From: Hyposmocoma kahamanoa
Taxonomy: Eukaryota; Arthropoda; Insecta; Lepidoptera; Cosmopterigidae
Length of the DNA: 64,000 nt
NCBI RefSeq assembly: GCF_003589595.1
Contig: NW_020653750.1
Coordinates: 194,279-258,278 of the forward strand
Direction: 5' to 3'
Shown here: positions 1 to 10,500 of the stretch, piece after piece
Layout of the letters: every line of letters starts with the position of its first letter
How positions within the stretch are numbered: the stretch's first letter is position 1
Notes under the pieces: generated by a model
What the model was told of the DNA's origin: nothing
The model's input: only the letters and a program-made list of their open reading frames with translations
Database searches by the model: none
Position numbers and translations under genes: made by a program

Positions 1-450
1 CGTAATCTTGTGACATCAAGAGTTCTGTTGAAGCAGCTTTCTTCAAAATGCAAAGAGCAAAGATACCACTCTTTGTGCTGAGGGTTAATATTTTCCTCGC
101 CAACAGCCTCTAACCACTTCCTTCTCAATCCTTCATTCTTTGGAAATCTGTAAAAGATATTATTATACTTTGAACATATTTCTTAAAGCTTATTTTTGAT
201 TGAAGCACAACTCTATTTTACTAGGAAAACAAATAACAGCAAAATAAAGATAGATAGTAGTTTTATTACAAAAATAATAATGGATACATATACTTTAAAC
301 ATAAATTGATAGTTGTGATTAGTTTTACGTTAGCATTTGTATGATTTTATGAGCTATTACTTGAAATCCAAGTACAAACCTGTGATGCGTCAATCGAGGC
401 TGATTTTTGCTTTTCCGCGAACTACACTTTAAAATGCAACAGACAGGCAT
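1..450 (-). CDS. THAP-type zinc-finger protein, first two coding exons (3' part off the window)
   Basis: The start codon is at 450-448. Exon 1 is 450-380 (23 codons plus 2 nt, donor GTTTGT), and exon 2 runs from 147 to beyond base 1 (acceptor TTTTACAG). The join restores an Arg codon and gives MPVCCILKCSSRK... followed by RFPKNE, KWLEAVG and YLCSLHFEESCF. The C-x3-C pair in exon 1, the Trp in exon 2 and the C-x2-H with following Phe (CSLHF) are the C2CH zinc ligands and core of a THAP domain at the usual extreme N-terminus. THAP domains bind DNA and occur in host transcription factors and in P-element-type transposases. Only about 72 residues are visible, so the rest of the protein and its role are unknown. 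It is transcribed opposite to PGS1 and probably sits within a PGS1 intron, because the PGS1 N-terminal exons are not found to its right. A domesticated or transposon-borne THAP gene cannot be excluded. Confidence 0.85.
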
Positions 451-1541
451 CTTGGTCTGTAGATTCTCCACACTCCTACGTAATTTGAGAGTTTAAACAC
501 TAGTTATAATTTGGGAAATCGCAATTTTCTAAAATGAAAACAACCATCTGACAGCAGAACTACCACGAAACTGTCGCAAAAATGGCGGATTGTGGCACGC
601 ACCTACAAATGTCAAAGCGCGTTGGCGATTGTTGCCATAATTATGCATTATAGAAATATGTTTATATCTTTCGTCAAATGCAAATGTCTACAAGAAAAAA
701 AGAGACAAATATATGTTTTTTTGCAATGTCGTCGAAATGCATTGTATTTGTATAACCATGGACCAACTAAAAATTCTATATACTGTTAGGACCGCCTCCA
801 TAGTAATTATAGCTCTATGGTCTGTGCTCTCATCTTAGGTACTTGACTTCGGTTGATAACTGTAGTTCTGCATTGAAGAGTTTGGGTAGTTACTCAGTAG
901 TCTTTTGGGCTCAACTGTACATTACCATCGCACGAGATGAGAGTTGAAATTAATATGGTGAATAGATTACATAGTTAGCAGTGTAATCCTAAAATATTAG
1001 TTTTAGGAAACTCGTAGTTTTGATAATAAAAATTATTGAAATATTAGTTCAGGGGGAGGGGTTTACCCCGCTCTTTGGTGCGAAAACATGATTTTTTGAG
1101 GTTACTTTTTTCGAATTTTCAAAAATTAATATCTTGAAAACCATTGACTTACAAATAAATGGACGACGGGTCTAATACAAAAACCACGAAAAAAATGTCC
1201 CAAGTCAACCTATTCGAAATTTAAATTGTAATGTCATCGCAGTATCGCGCTGTCAGTAGACTAAATGAATGAAGAAATGAAGACTAAAGCGGAGTTTGGC
1301 GCTCTGTATACGATTTTAGCGCCTTACAAGTGCGGACACTTTTTAGCGCGGACCCGACGTCCATATAATTGTAAGTCAATGTTGAAAACTATTAACTTCC
1401 TAACTTTGAAACTTTGCACAAAGGGTCCTCTCCCCTCCCCCTTCCCCCCACCTCCCTCCCATCCCTCAAATCGTGCGATGGTAATGTACAGTACAGTCCT
1501 TCCAAAGTCTATTCTGTTCTAAATATTTGTGCTCTTTCCAG
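451..1541. other. Non-coding stretch between THAP start and first visible PGS1 exon
   Basis: I see no exon with a convincing protein match on either strand. The part just upstream of the THAP start codon (about 450-950) is the natural place for its promoter and 5' leader, but no clear TATA or initiator stands out. The right part ends in a long pyrimidine tract (about 1427-1470) and the TTTCCAG acceptor at 1541 of the first visible PGS1 exon. Short open frames here start in arbitrary sequence and match nothing I recognise. Confidence 0.4.
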
Positions 1542-4500
1542 AATCCGCAGACGCATGGGTGTTTCCTTTAATACAGATGGGCGAATTCAATATCTTCCAA
1601 GATGAGTATGTTACGCACCGCATCCTTGCCACAGTACCTAAAAGCTCCTACCTCAGATTAGCTACTGGGTATTTCAACTTGACCGATCAGTACGCTACAG
1701 CTCTGCTGAAGGAATGCAAAGCTAATATAAGCTTGCTGATGGCGCATCCGAATGTAGGTATCCTTATTAACATATATCTCTACTATAATAACAAACATGA
1801 TTGTTTATGTTATAAGTTTTATAACATGACAATTATCTCCAATCCTAACCTACAAGATAAAGTTTGAATTTTGAAATGAGAGAGGCGGTTATTGTTATTA
1901 AGGTGGCTTCATTCAAGGCCTATTACAGTTTGGAGCTAGTAAGAAGTGAAGGACTTTCCTGACTCTGACAGTTTTTATGTTCTCTGTTTGTGGCCTGTGC
2001 CTACCCCATATGGAACTTTGTACGCCCATCAGTGGGCAGCACTGGGTGAGGAGATGCATAGGAGTTTTATCCGCCTCGAGGCAGAATCAACACTCTCTAT
2101 TTTCTTGTCACTCTATGTGTTTGTCTTGTATTGTCAAGCCACAATTCACTGTTAAGGCTCTAGTCAGCATTCTGATGCCATTCCTGTCCAGTGACAGAAC
2201 TTCTCTACAGTGTTTGGCACTGTAGGCAGCTATCAGGGCTTTTGGCTGCTCAGGACCCTAGTTCTGCAGCCACACGTCTTGTGCTAAGATTAAGCTTTGT
2301 GGGGAGTGTTTTAGGACCTTGGTTCAATTGCCGCTCTGCGAAATTTGCTACAATATGATTAGATACTCTGTAGGATAAAATGAAATAAACAGATTGTTGT
2401 GCTTTATTGCAGGCTAATGGATTTCTTGGAGCTTCTGGTCCAGCAGGGGGCATTCCACATGCATACTCTTTAATAGCTAAAAAGTAAGTAAGGCTTATTT
2501 ATTGAGGAAACAAAATATACTACAAACAGAAAAGAAAAAGTCCTGTAATTACAAACAGGAAATTGTAATTACGAAAGTTTTTGAGTCATGGAAACAAGGA
2601 AGTAACATTTATTTTAGACTCGATTTTATAATGTACAACTGTTGTGACATTGACTGTTCATTCAATTGCACAAATTATGCATAATCATGCTATATATAGA
2701 TTTTTTTATTATTATTTGATCATTTCTGCTTTGTCTTTTGTTTTATTTGTAGATTCTGGGAGAAAGTTGTAGAGTCAAACCAGGCAAGCAGAGTGCAGCT
2801 TTTAGAGTATGAAAGGCCAGGGTGGACATTCCATGCTAAAGGACTCTGGTATGTTCATGTTTTAATTTGTGTTAAGATCACAAAAGAACAGACTTCGAAA
2901 CACTTTGTTGAAGATAGATTACATGTTGTCGAATCTAAAAATAAATAAATAAATGAATTTTCTATATTAGTGTGTATTTTTCATAGGTACTATCCTCCTG
3001 GAAGTGGAGTGCCATGGGGGACTATAGTAGGCTCCGCCAATCTTGGGGAACGATCGGTACGCCGAGATCTTGAAGCACAGGCGGCTATATTTACAACGTC
3101 GCCAGAACTGCAGGTAACGAGTATCATTGTGACATAGTATAATAATATAAGTAGTGCAACTCGCGGGCGCTTCTATGCTCTATACACTTTGCTAAACTTT
3201 TATAAATAAACATCATCCTCATCAACCCATTTATACATCCTGCCCACATTAGTCTTAAGTTGTCTATGTACTGTTTTTGTTATTGTATGTGAGCAATAAA
3301 GTGTATATCTATCTATCTATCTATCCTGTTGCTGGGCACGGACCGACGCACAGATGAGGGTTTAGACCTTAGTTCGCCACACTGACCCACTGCGAGTTGA
3401 GGATTTCACACGATTTCCGAGGGTTGTAAGTCTTCTTCGACGTGCAGGTTTCATCACGATGTTTTCCTTCACCGGACAGCTCATGGTAGATTTCAAATTT
3501 AATTTGAAATTTACGCACGTGATTTCCGAAAAACTTGTGACCGTCAGGATGGCTGGTCGCCTGTGGCGTCTGGCACTGAGTGTATATTCAAGAATTGCTA
3601 CCTATTTGCTACCTATGATATATTCTGAGAAATCAAAAAAAATTTTTGACCAGCCATTCTGACGTCAGGATGGCTGGTCGCCTCTTTGTTCAGCATGAAG
3701 GGAGCAGATTTTCCAGAAGTATATATTACCAATAATTGCTACCTATTTGCTACCTTCACGAATTAAAGGTATACGCATCATATCTACATTACCTAAAAAA
3801 ATATAACCGATTGAAAATTTTACGAAAAAGTGCCTGCCTAAACTAAAAAAGCAAAAGTTTGTTTTTTAGTTCTTTATTGCCACATTATAAAGGGCAGGCG
3901 TTTAACACTTACTACGAACTAGTCTGGTGAGGTTGCTTATGTATAAAACCGAGAGGGTAGGTAACCATCATAACGCCAATATGTGTGTCATTTGTCATAA
4001 GTGGATCAAATTGTTTTAATTTAATTTATCTGAGGATTCAAAGGTTTTGCTATTGCTATTATTGAGTTTAATATTTATGTTTCTGGTTTAAGTAGTGTTT
4101 GGAGAGAATGAAAAGAGGGAGGAAGTTTGTTGTGCCACTCGATCAGCAAAAACATGTATTACTGCAAAAAAAGTATATTTCCAGTAAATCTGATTTACCG
4201 CCGCCTAACGATCCACTGTTTAGTAAAATTAGTACCCTTTTATTACATAAAATTTCCACACAGGCACTATATCTTTCTGTAAAGAAAAATTTCGACTTTT
4301 TCTTCAGTGGCCCTGATAATCCTGCTATTCGTTATGAAGATCAAAACAAAATTCTGTCTAATGATAATCAATAAAAAAAGGAATACAAGGACGAAGTAGC
4401 AGTCAATAAAACAGTAATTTATAATTTTATTATTGATGCCTATCAGTGGGAACGAACAAACAAGCAACCGTTAAGTAAACGTATAAAGTTAAATCATGGA

Positions 4501-7500
4501 CCTGAGACTGTATTTAGAATGAAACATCGCTTGCCTAAGCATCAGTGCGCCCATCTTTTGCGCGAAAAGATTTGGGAGGTTCATCCCATTGCACACGCAG
4601 TTGCACAGTTGGATATTTAAACAGTATTCTATTTCTAAGAATAATAAAATAACGTGCAATGGAATTTGCAAAGAATGTAAGGCTAACGCAAAAATTATAA
4701 TTAACTGGCATTCGAATAAAATAGCCCTGTTTAAGTGCACTGTAACAAACTACGATAAAGATTTTGTTCATACTTTTGCTAAAAAATTAAAACTACACAC
4801 ATCAAAAATGTCTAGGGATCAAGTGAATATTTTTGAAATAAAAATTATTTAAGCAATATTTACCAAATCCAGTCTTCCAGGACGACTTCTTACTTTAATG
4901 CTTATGTTTTATTTAACCGCTTACCCCTATATTTAATTAAAATAAACTAAAATTGATGTTTTTGCAAATTGTGGGAAAAAACTCAAATTAACGGCGTCAA
5001 TTAAATGACAAAAAAATGGCGAAAATGATGATTTTGCTTATTTTTATTGTAAAGATAAGAAAATTAATAATCTGTATTTCCACCATTAACACGAATCACA
5101 CAATTACAGTGATTTGGCATGCTTAAGATGAGTTCATCAAAATCACTTTGAGGAATGGCCGCCCATGTGTTTTGTAACAAGTCAAAATATTGTTGTAGAG
5201 TATGTACGGTATGCATATTCGGCACAGCTCTTCTTTGAAGCATATCCCATGCGTGCTCAATTGGATTGAGGTCTGGCGATTGAGCAGGCCACGGCAGAAC
5301 GTTGATACGAGCTTCGGCAAGAATGCGTGTTACGACTCTAGCCGTGTGTGGACGTGCGTTGTCATGCATTAGTTGAAATGAATCACCCAACTGGCCTCGC
5401 AAAGGGATGATAACATCTGAAACAATCCTCTCTGCGTAAACTTGAGCATTGAGGTTACCCCTGATCCAAATGAGATCGGTTCTTCCACCGATCCAAATAC
5501 CGGCCCATATCATTATTGTTCCCCCACCATATGGATGACCTTCCTGACAATATCTCAAACGTTCATGACGTCCAGATGTTCTCCAAACTCGAGTACGTCT
5601 TGTATCCGGTCTCATACCGAAGCGGGATTCATCCGAAAAGCACACATAGCGCCAGTCTTCTTCCTCCCAGTTTCTGTGTTCGCGAGCCCATCGTAAACGG
5701 GTCCTGCGATTGCAGGGTGCAATAGGTGGAACTCTGAGCGGCCTTCGGGATCGCAGACCCACTTCACGTAAACGATTTCGGATTGTTTGATCGCTTATTA
5801 GCAAGCCTGAGGAGCTGTGGAGCCTCGTAACCAACATCATGGCGGTCATGGTACGATTCCGTCGAGCAGTATTTTGGATATACCGGTCCTGTCTGCGAGT
5901 CGTGATGCGAGATCGTCCTCCATGTCGCTCGGCCACGCTGCCCGTCATGCGATAGCGCGTCCAGAGGCGACTTATGACGCTCTGTGTAGTGTTAAGAGTG
6001 AAAGCCACAGCACGTTGCCTGGAACCAGCTTCCAACATTCCGACGGCTCGCATCATCACTTCTCGGGTTAAATGATGTCGTCTCTCCATAATAATGTAAA
6101 TTGTTTCGGTTCCGATGCAGATATTGTAATGATTTTGTCAAAACGCTATAACTCATTTTTATACTAAACCACATTGACAATCGATTTTCTTCTTATTATC
6201 GAATTTTAAACAATATTCCTTATTTAAATGTTAAAACTCACTAAAAAGTATCAATAGCGATACAAAAAAGTTAATATAATTAACCCTAATTGCAGCAATA
6301 CTCTTAAACGTACTTGATCCCTAGACACTTTTGATGTGTGTATATATTTTTTTTATATACAGGATGGCCGGAATAGTGACGTCCAAAAAAAAAATTTAGG
6401 TGCCTCACATTGAGAGGTATCCGAATCACCCCCATGTATGTGCCGCGATTTTTCATAGTTTTCGAGTAATGAATTTTTTTATGAATTTTTTGAAATTTTT
6501 AACCTGATCGAAAAAAAAATTTTTTTTTTTAAATTCTTGCAACATTTTTAAGGTTTTTTTTTGTAACCTAATCTTTATGAATTGTACTTTAATGCACAAA
6601 ATAATCGGCTTCATAACATCAATGGAAGCTATGAAAGTTTTGACTCAAAGTGGGAATATAGCGTTCGAGCAAGTCAAACTTGAATTTTCAACATTAAATT
6701 GAAAATCTAAACCGGCAATTTAATAGCTCTTAAGTAACTTTAAAAACTGCGCTAGACTCTTAACTTTTGTGTGAATATAAAAAATCTAGTACTTAATAGG
6801 GCTTTATTCGCTGAAATCAGCCTTCAAAGGTATTGAGGTCGAAAATTCCTTTGAGAGTAAATTGACTAAAAAAAAATTGCCTATTTCATCATTCCTAAGA
6901 CTAATTATGGCAGAAACTGTATAAACTAAATAAATCATACCAGCAAAAAAGCTAAGATCTGGAAATTTTAAATTTTATTTAATATTATCTTGAATTTTTT
7001 GCGGTCTGTTTTCGGGAGTTTTATTGCACGTTATCTTTTTTTACGTGGAATAACAATGGATTAGACAAGGAATATTGCTGTCTCTCTCACTCTTTGTAGC
7101 CAGAACCGGTGTAAGCGAGAGGAACGGTCGTTCTCACCTAGTGTTTTCTGCTACTCGTGTCGTCGTTTTACCTCTACCACTACGCTCGCTTTGCCCACGG
7201 ACCCTGCTACCAACTTATCTGACTACTTTGCTCGTTTATTGGACTCTGTTCTGCATAGTGATTTGGACTTTGTTTACTTGAAAGTGTTAAAGATGAGCTA
7301 CACGTTAAGGGAATATGCAGAAATGCATTATTTTTATGGAGTTGCTCATGGAAACGGCCATGAAGCAGCACGACTGTATCGTGATCAACTTCGACGCCGA
7401 GGTGGACCACAACCCGATCGATATCCCGATCATCGTGTTTTTACTAACACGCACGCCACATTAATGGAAGGCCGTATTCCTGGTCGAGATAGCCATCGTG

Positions 7501-10500
7501 AAGCAGCCCCTAGAGTTGATCCGGATCGCAGAGAAATAGTGCTAGAAGCACTTCGTCAGTGTCCATCAACGAGTACGAGAATTATGGCTCGTACACTAAG
7601 CATCCCAAGATCGTCTATCCAAGAGATAATTCACGAGAAAGGATACCACGCATATCATATTCGGCGTGTCCAAGCTTTACTGCCCACAGATTATCAATTG
7701 CGGGCTGATTTTTGCCGAATTATGTTGCGAAAACAGCGAGAGGATCCCCAATTTTTTAATAAAATTTTGTGGACTGATGAGTCACGATTTGAGCGATGTG
7801 GAATATTTAATATTCATAATTACCACACATGGGCGGTCAAAAATCCACACGGGGCGAGACCTTCAACTTTTCAACATCGATTTAGTGTGAATATGTGGTC
7901 TGGTATCCTCAATGGAGAATTAATTGGACCGTTTGAACTGCCGTCAAGACTTAATGCAGATATCTATAAAAGTTTTTTGGAAAACGATCTACCACTGTTG
8001 ACGGAAGACGTTAATCTTGAAATTCTACGAACAATGGTATTTCAAAATGACGGCGCACCATGTCACTACGCAACACAAGTGCGAAATTATTTGGACCGAA
8101 TGTACCCGAACAGATGGATCGGACGAAATGGACCAATTAGGTGGCCTCCACGCTCACCTGACCTCAACCCCATCGACTTTTTTGTTTGGGGTTTTTACAA
8201 AGAAATAACATACGCCCGAGCATGTTTGAATGAACAAGAACTAAGGGAAAAAATCCAAGAAGCCGGACGTGCTGTAAAAGGCAACAGCAAGGTTTTCGAA
8301 GATTGAAACAAAATTTCTTGCGTAGGTGTAGGATGTGCATTTCTGTTAGAGGCCGTCATTTTGAAAACCTTTTGTAGATAAATGTATTTTCATCATAATC
8401 AACTGTGTTTTATTAAATGAATTATAAAAATAAAATTAAAAAATCAAAAAAATATTAAAAGCTATTAAGTTATTATTTTGTTAGTTAATACGCTTTCTAC
8501 CGTAATTATCCTTAAGAAAGATAAAATAGGCCGTATTTTTTTTATTTGATTAAAAATAAATTAAATTGAAAATGTCCAGATTTTGTTTACTTCCACTTAT
8601 AATTTTATTGGTTTATACACTTTCTGCCATAATGAGTCTTAGGAAAGATAAAATAGGCAATAATATTTTTTTTTAGTAAAATTACTCTCATAGGAATTTT
8701 CGACCTCAATACCTTTGAAGGCTGATTTCAGCGAATAAAGTCGTATTAAGTGTAGTGTTTGTATTAGGCTTTAACTATAATTATAGCCAAACACTGTCTC
8801 GTGCACGCGGTGTGGCGGGGCGCGCGGATCACTGCGTGAGCCACCGGCGAGAGCGGACGTGTCGCCTGCGCACATCGTGTGTTGCCGAGCCAGTGTATTG
8901 TGTGTAATTAGGAGTACACAACATTAAGCACTAGATTTTTTGTATTCATACAAAAGTTAAGAGTCTAGCGCAGTTTTTAAAGTTACCCAAGAGCTATGGA
9001 ATTGCCGGTTTAGATTTTTAATTTGAAGTTGAAAATTCAAGTTCAACTTGTTCGAACGCGATATTCCCACTTTGAGTCAAAACTTTCATAGCTTCCATTG
9101 ATGTTATGAAGCCGATTATTTTGTGCATTAAAGTACAATTCATAAAGATTAGGTTACAAAAAAAAAAGTTGCAAGAATTGAAAAAAAAAAATTTTTTTTT
9201 TCGATCAGGTTAAAAATTTCAAAAAATTCATAACTCGAAAACTACGAAAAATCGCGGAACATACATGGGGGTGATTCGGATACCTCTCAATGTGAGGCAC
9301 CTAAATTTTTTTTTTGGACGTCACTATTCCGGCCACCCTGTATAATTACAACTAAATTCTTTGTTAATGTTGCGTTATGATGGTTACCTACCCTCTCGGT
9401 TTTATACATTAGCAATCTCACCAGACTAGTTCGCCTCGAAGTGATTGTTGAACGCCTGCCCTTTATATTATGGCAATAAAGCATTAAAAACTTTTGCTTT
9501 TTTAGTTTAGTCAGGCACTTTTTCGCAAAATTTTCAATCGCTTATATTTTTTAAATTAATGTAGATATGAAGCATATACCTTTAATTCGTGAAGGTAGCA
9601 AATAGGTAGCAATTATTGATAATACATATTTCTGGAAAATCTGCTCCCTTCATGCTGAACAAAGAGGCGACCAGCCATCCTGACGTCAGAATGGCTGGTC
9701 AAATTTTTTTTTTAATTTCTCAGAATATATCATAGGTAGCAATTATTTAGAAAAGGTAGCAAATAGGTAGCAATTCTTGAGTATACACTCAGTGACAGGC
9801 GACCAGCCATCTTGACGGTCACAAAAACTCGGCAAGAGCCAGAGGTACGAGCTCGGATTCGAACCCACGGCCTCTGCTTGAGAGGTGTTAGATCAAACTA
9901 GATATGAGAGCCGCGCCGGCGCGCCGTCGCCGCCGCGTTTATCCTCGCGCCGCCGCCGCCGACAAATGCAATCGGCGCGCCGTTTAGTTCGATCAGGCGC
10001 TCCGGTCGTAAGCACACGCACGCTTCCGTATTGTGTATGTGAAAATGGCGACGCCAGAAAATGACTTTTCTAAGATAATTTTTGTTTTATAAAATATAAG
10101 TTCGCATTTGACCTCTTGAGATGTCACCTTGTTTCTCTCACCTTGATTTGAGATGTCACCTGATGGAAAGTGACAATGAGGTCGACGATGGAGCATGCAC
10201 ACCTATATAATGCCTATTCACTCTCGCCTTGAAAAGTTCAGGGAACAAGTCTGCAGGCAGGGAATTCCACTCTCTAGCCGTTCACCATATAAATGTGGAC
10301 GCGTAACGCTTCGTGCGAATCTTTGGAATATCCACAACATAAGGTGGAACCCACGCCTACGCCTAGTCCCCCGGTGATGGAAAGGGGAAAGCAGAATTAA
10401 ATCGTGTAACTCCATCGCACGCTCTCAGTGATATACCCTGTAAAATACTCATAAGCAGGCAACTTTACGGCGGTGTTCAAGGCTCTGCAGCTTCGCCTCC

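Larger units (their letters stand above)
6358..9342 (+). mobile_element. DD41D Tc1/mariner-type transposon with ~600-bp inverted-repeat arms
   Basis: The ends TACAGG[A/G]TGGCCGGAATAG and its mirror CTATTCCGGCCACCCTGTA meet TA dinucleotides on both sides (6356-6357, 9343-9344). The arms extend inward to about 6935 on the left and about 8605 on the right. They share the TGACGTCCAAA start, a CACCCCCATGTATG block, the AATTGCCGGTTTAG block, CGCTGAAATCAGCCTTC and the AGACTCATTATGG block. The right arm is interrupted by a foreign 170-bp piece (about 8760-8931), and its inner motif is duplicated (8478-8543 against 8600-8670). The body carries a transposase frame that is broken near its end. It probably inserted in the short remnant of the outer element between the Tc1-like copy and the right arm. 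Confidence 0.85.
3536..9823. mobile_element. Large DNA element with ~450-bp terminal inverted repeats, host to two nested transposons
   Basis: Left arm 3536 to about 3981 is repeated inverted at about 9366-9823. Both start TGTGACCGTCA[GA]GATGGC and continue through shared blocks with CTACCTATTTGCTACC, an AAGGGCAGGCG block and TACCCTCTCGG. Flanks carry AAAACT on both sides (3530-3535 and 9824-9829). The arms contain a near-perfect 32-bp palindrome centred on TGACGTCA (3648-3679) and a 20-bp direct repeat (3543 and 3664). Without the inserted Tc1-like and DD41D elements, only about 1.75 kb remains, holding one broken open frame. The superfamily is not recognised. Long arms with internal repeats recall foldback-type elements. 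Confidence 0.75.

Noticed and set aside
1265..1522. Plus-strand frame ahead of the PGS1 exon as missing PGS1 N-terminus
   Set aside because: No similarity to the first HKD region, and it overlaps the pyrimidine tract of the acceptor at 1541.
4970..6180. Alternative Tc1 ends starting TGTGG around 4970 and 6173
   Set aside because: Only partial matches. The outer 29-bp repeats with TA flanks (4796, 6340) fit far better, so these are at most subterminal repeats.
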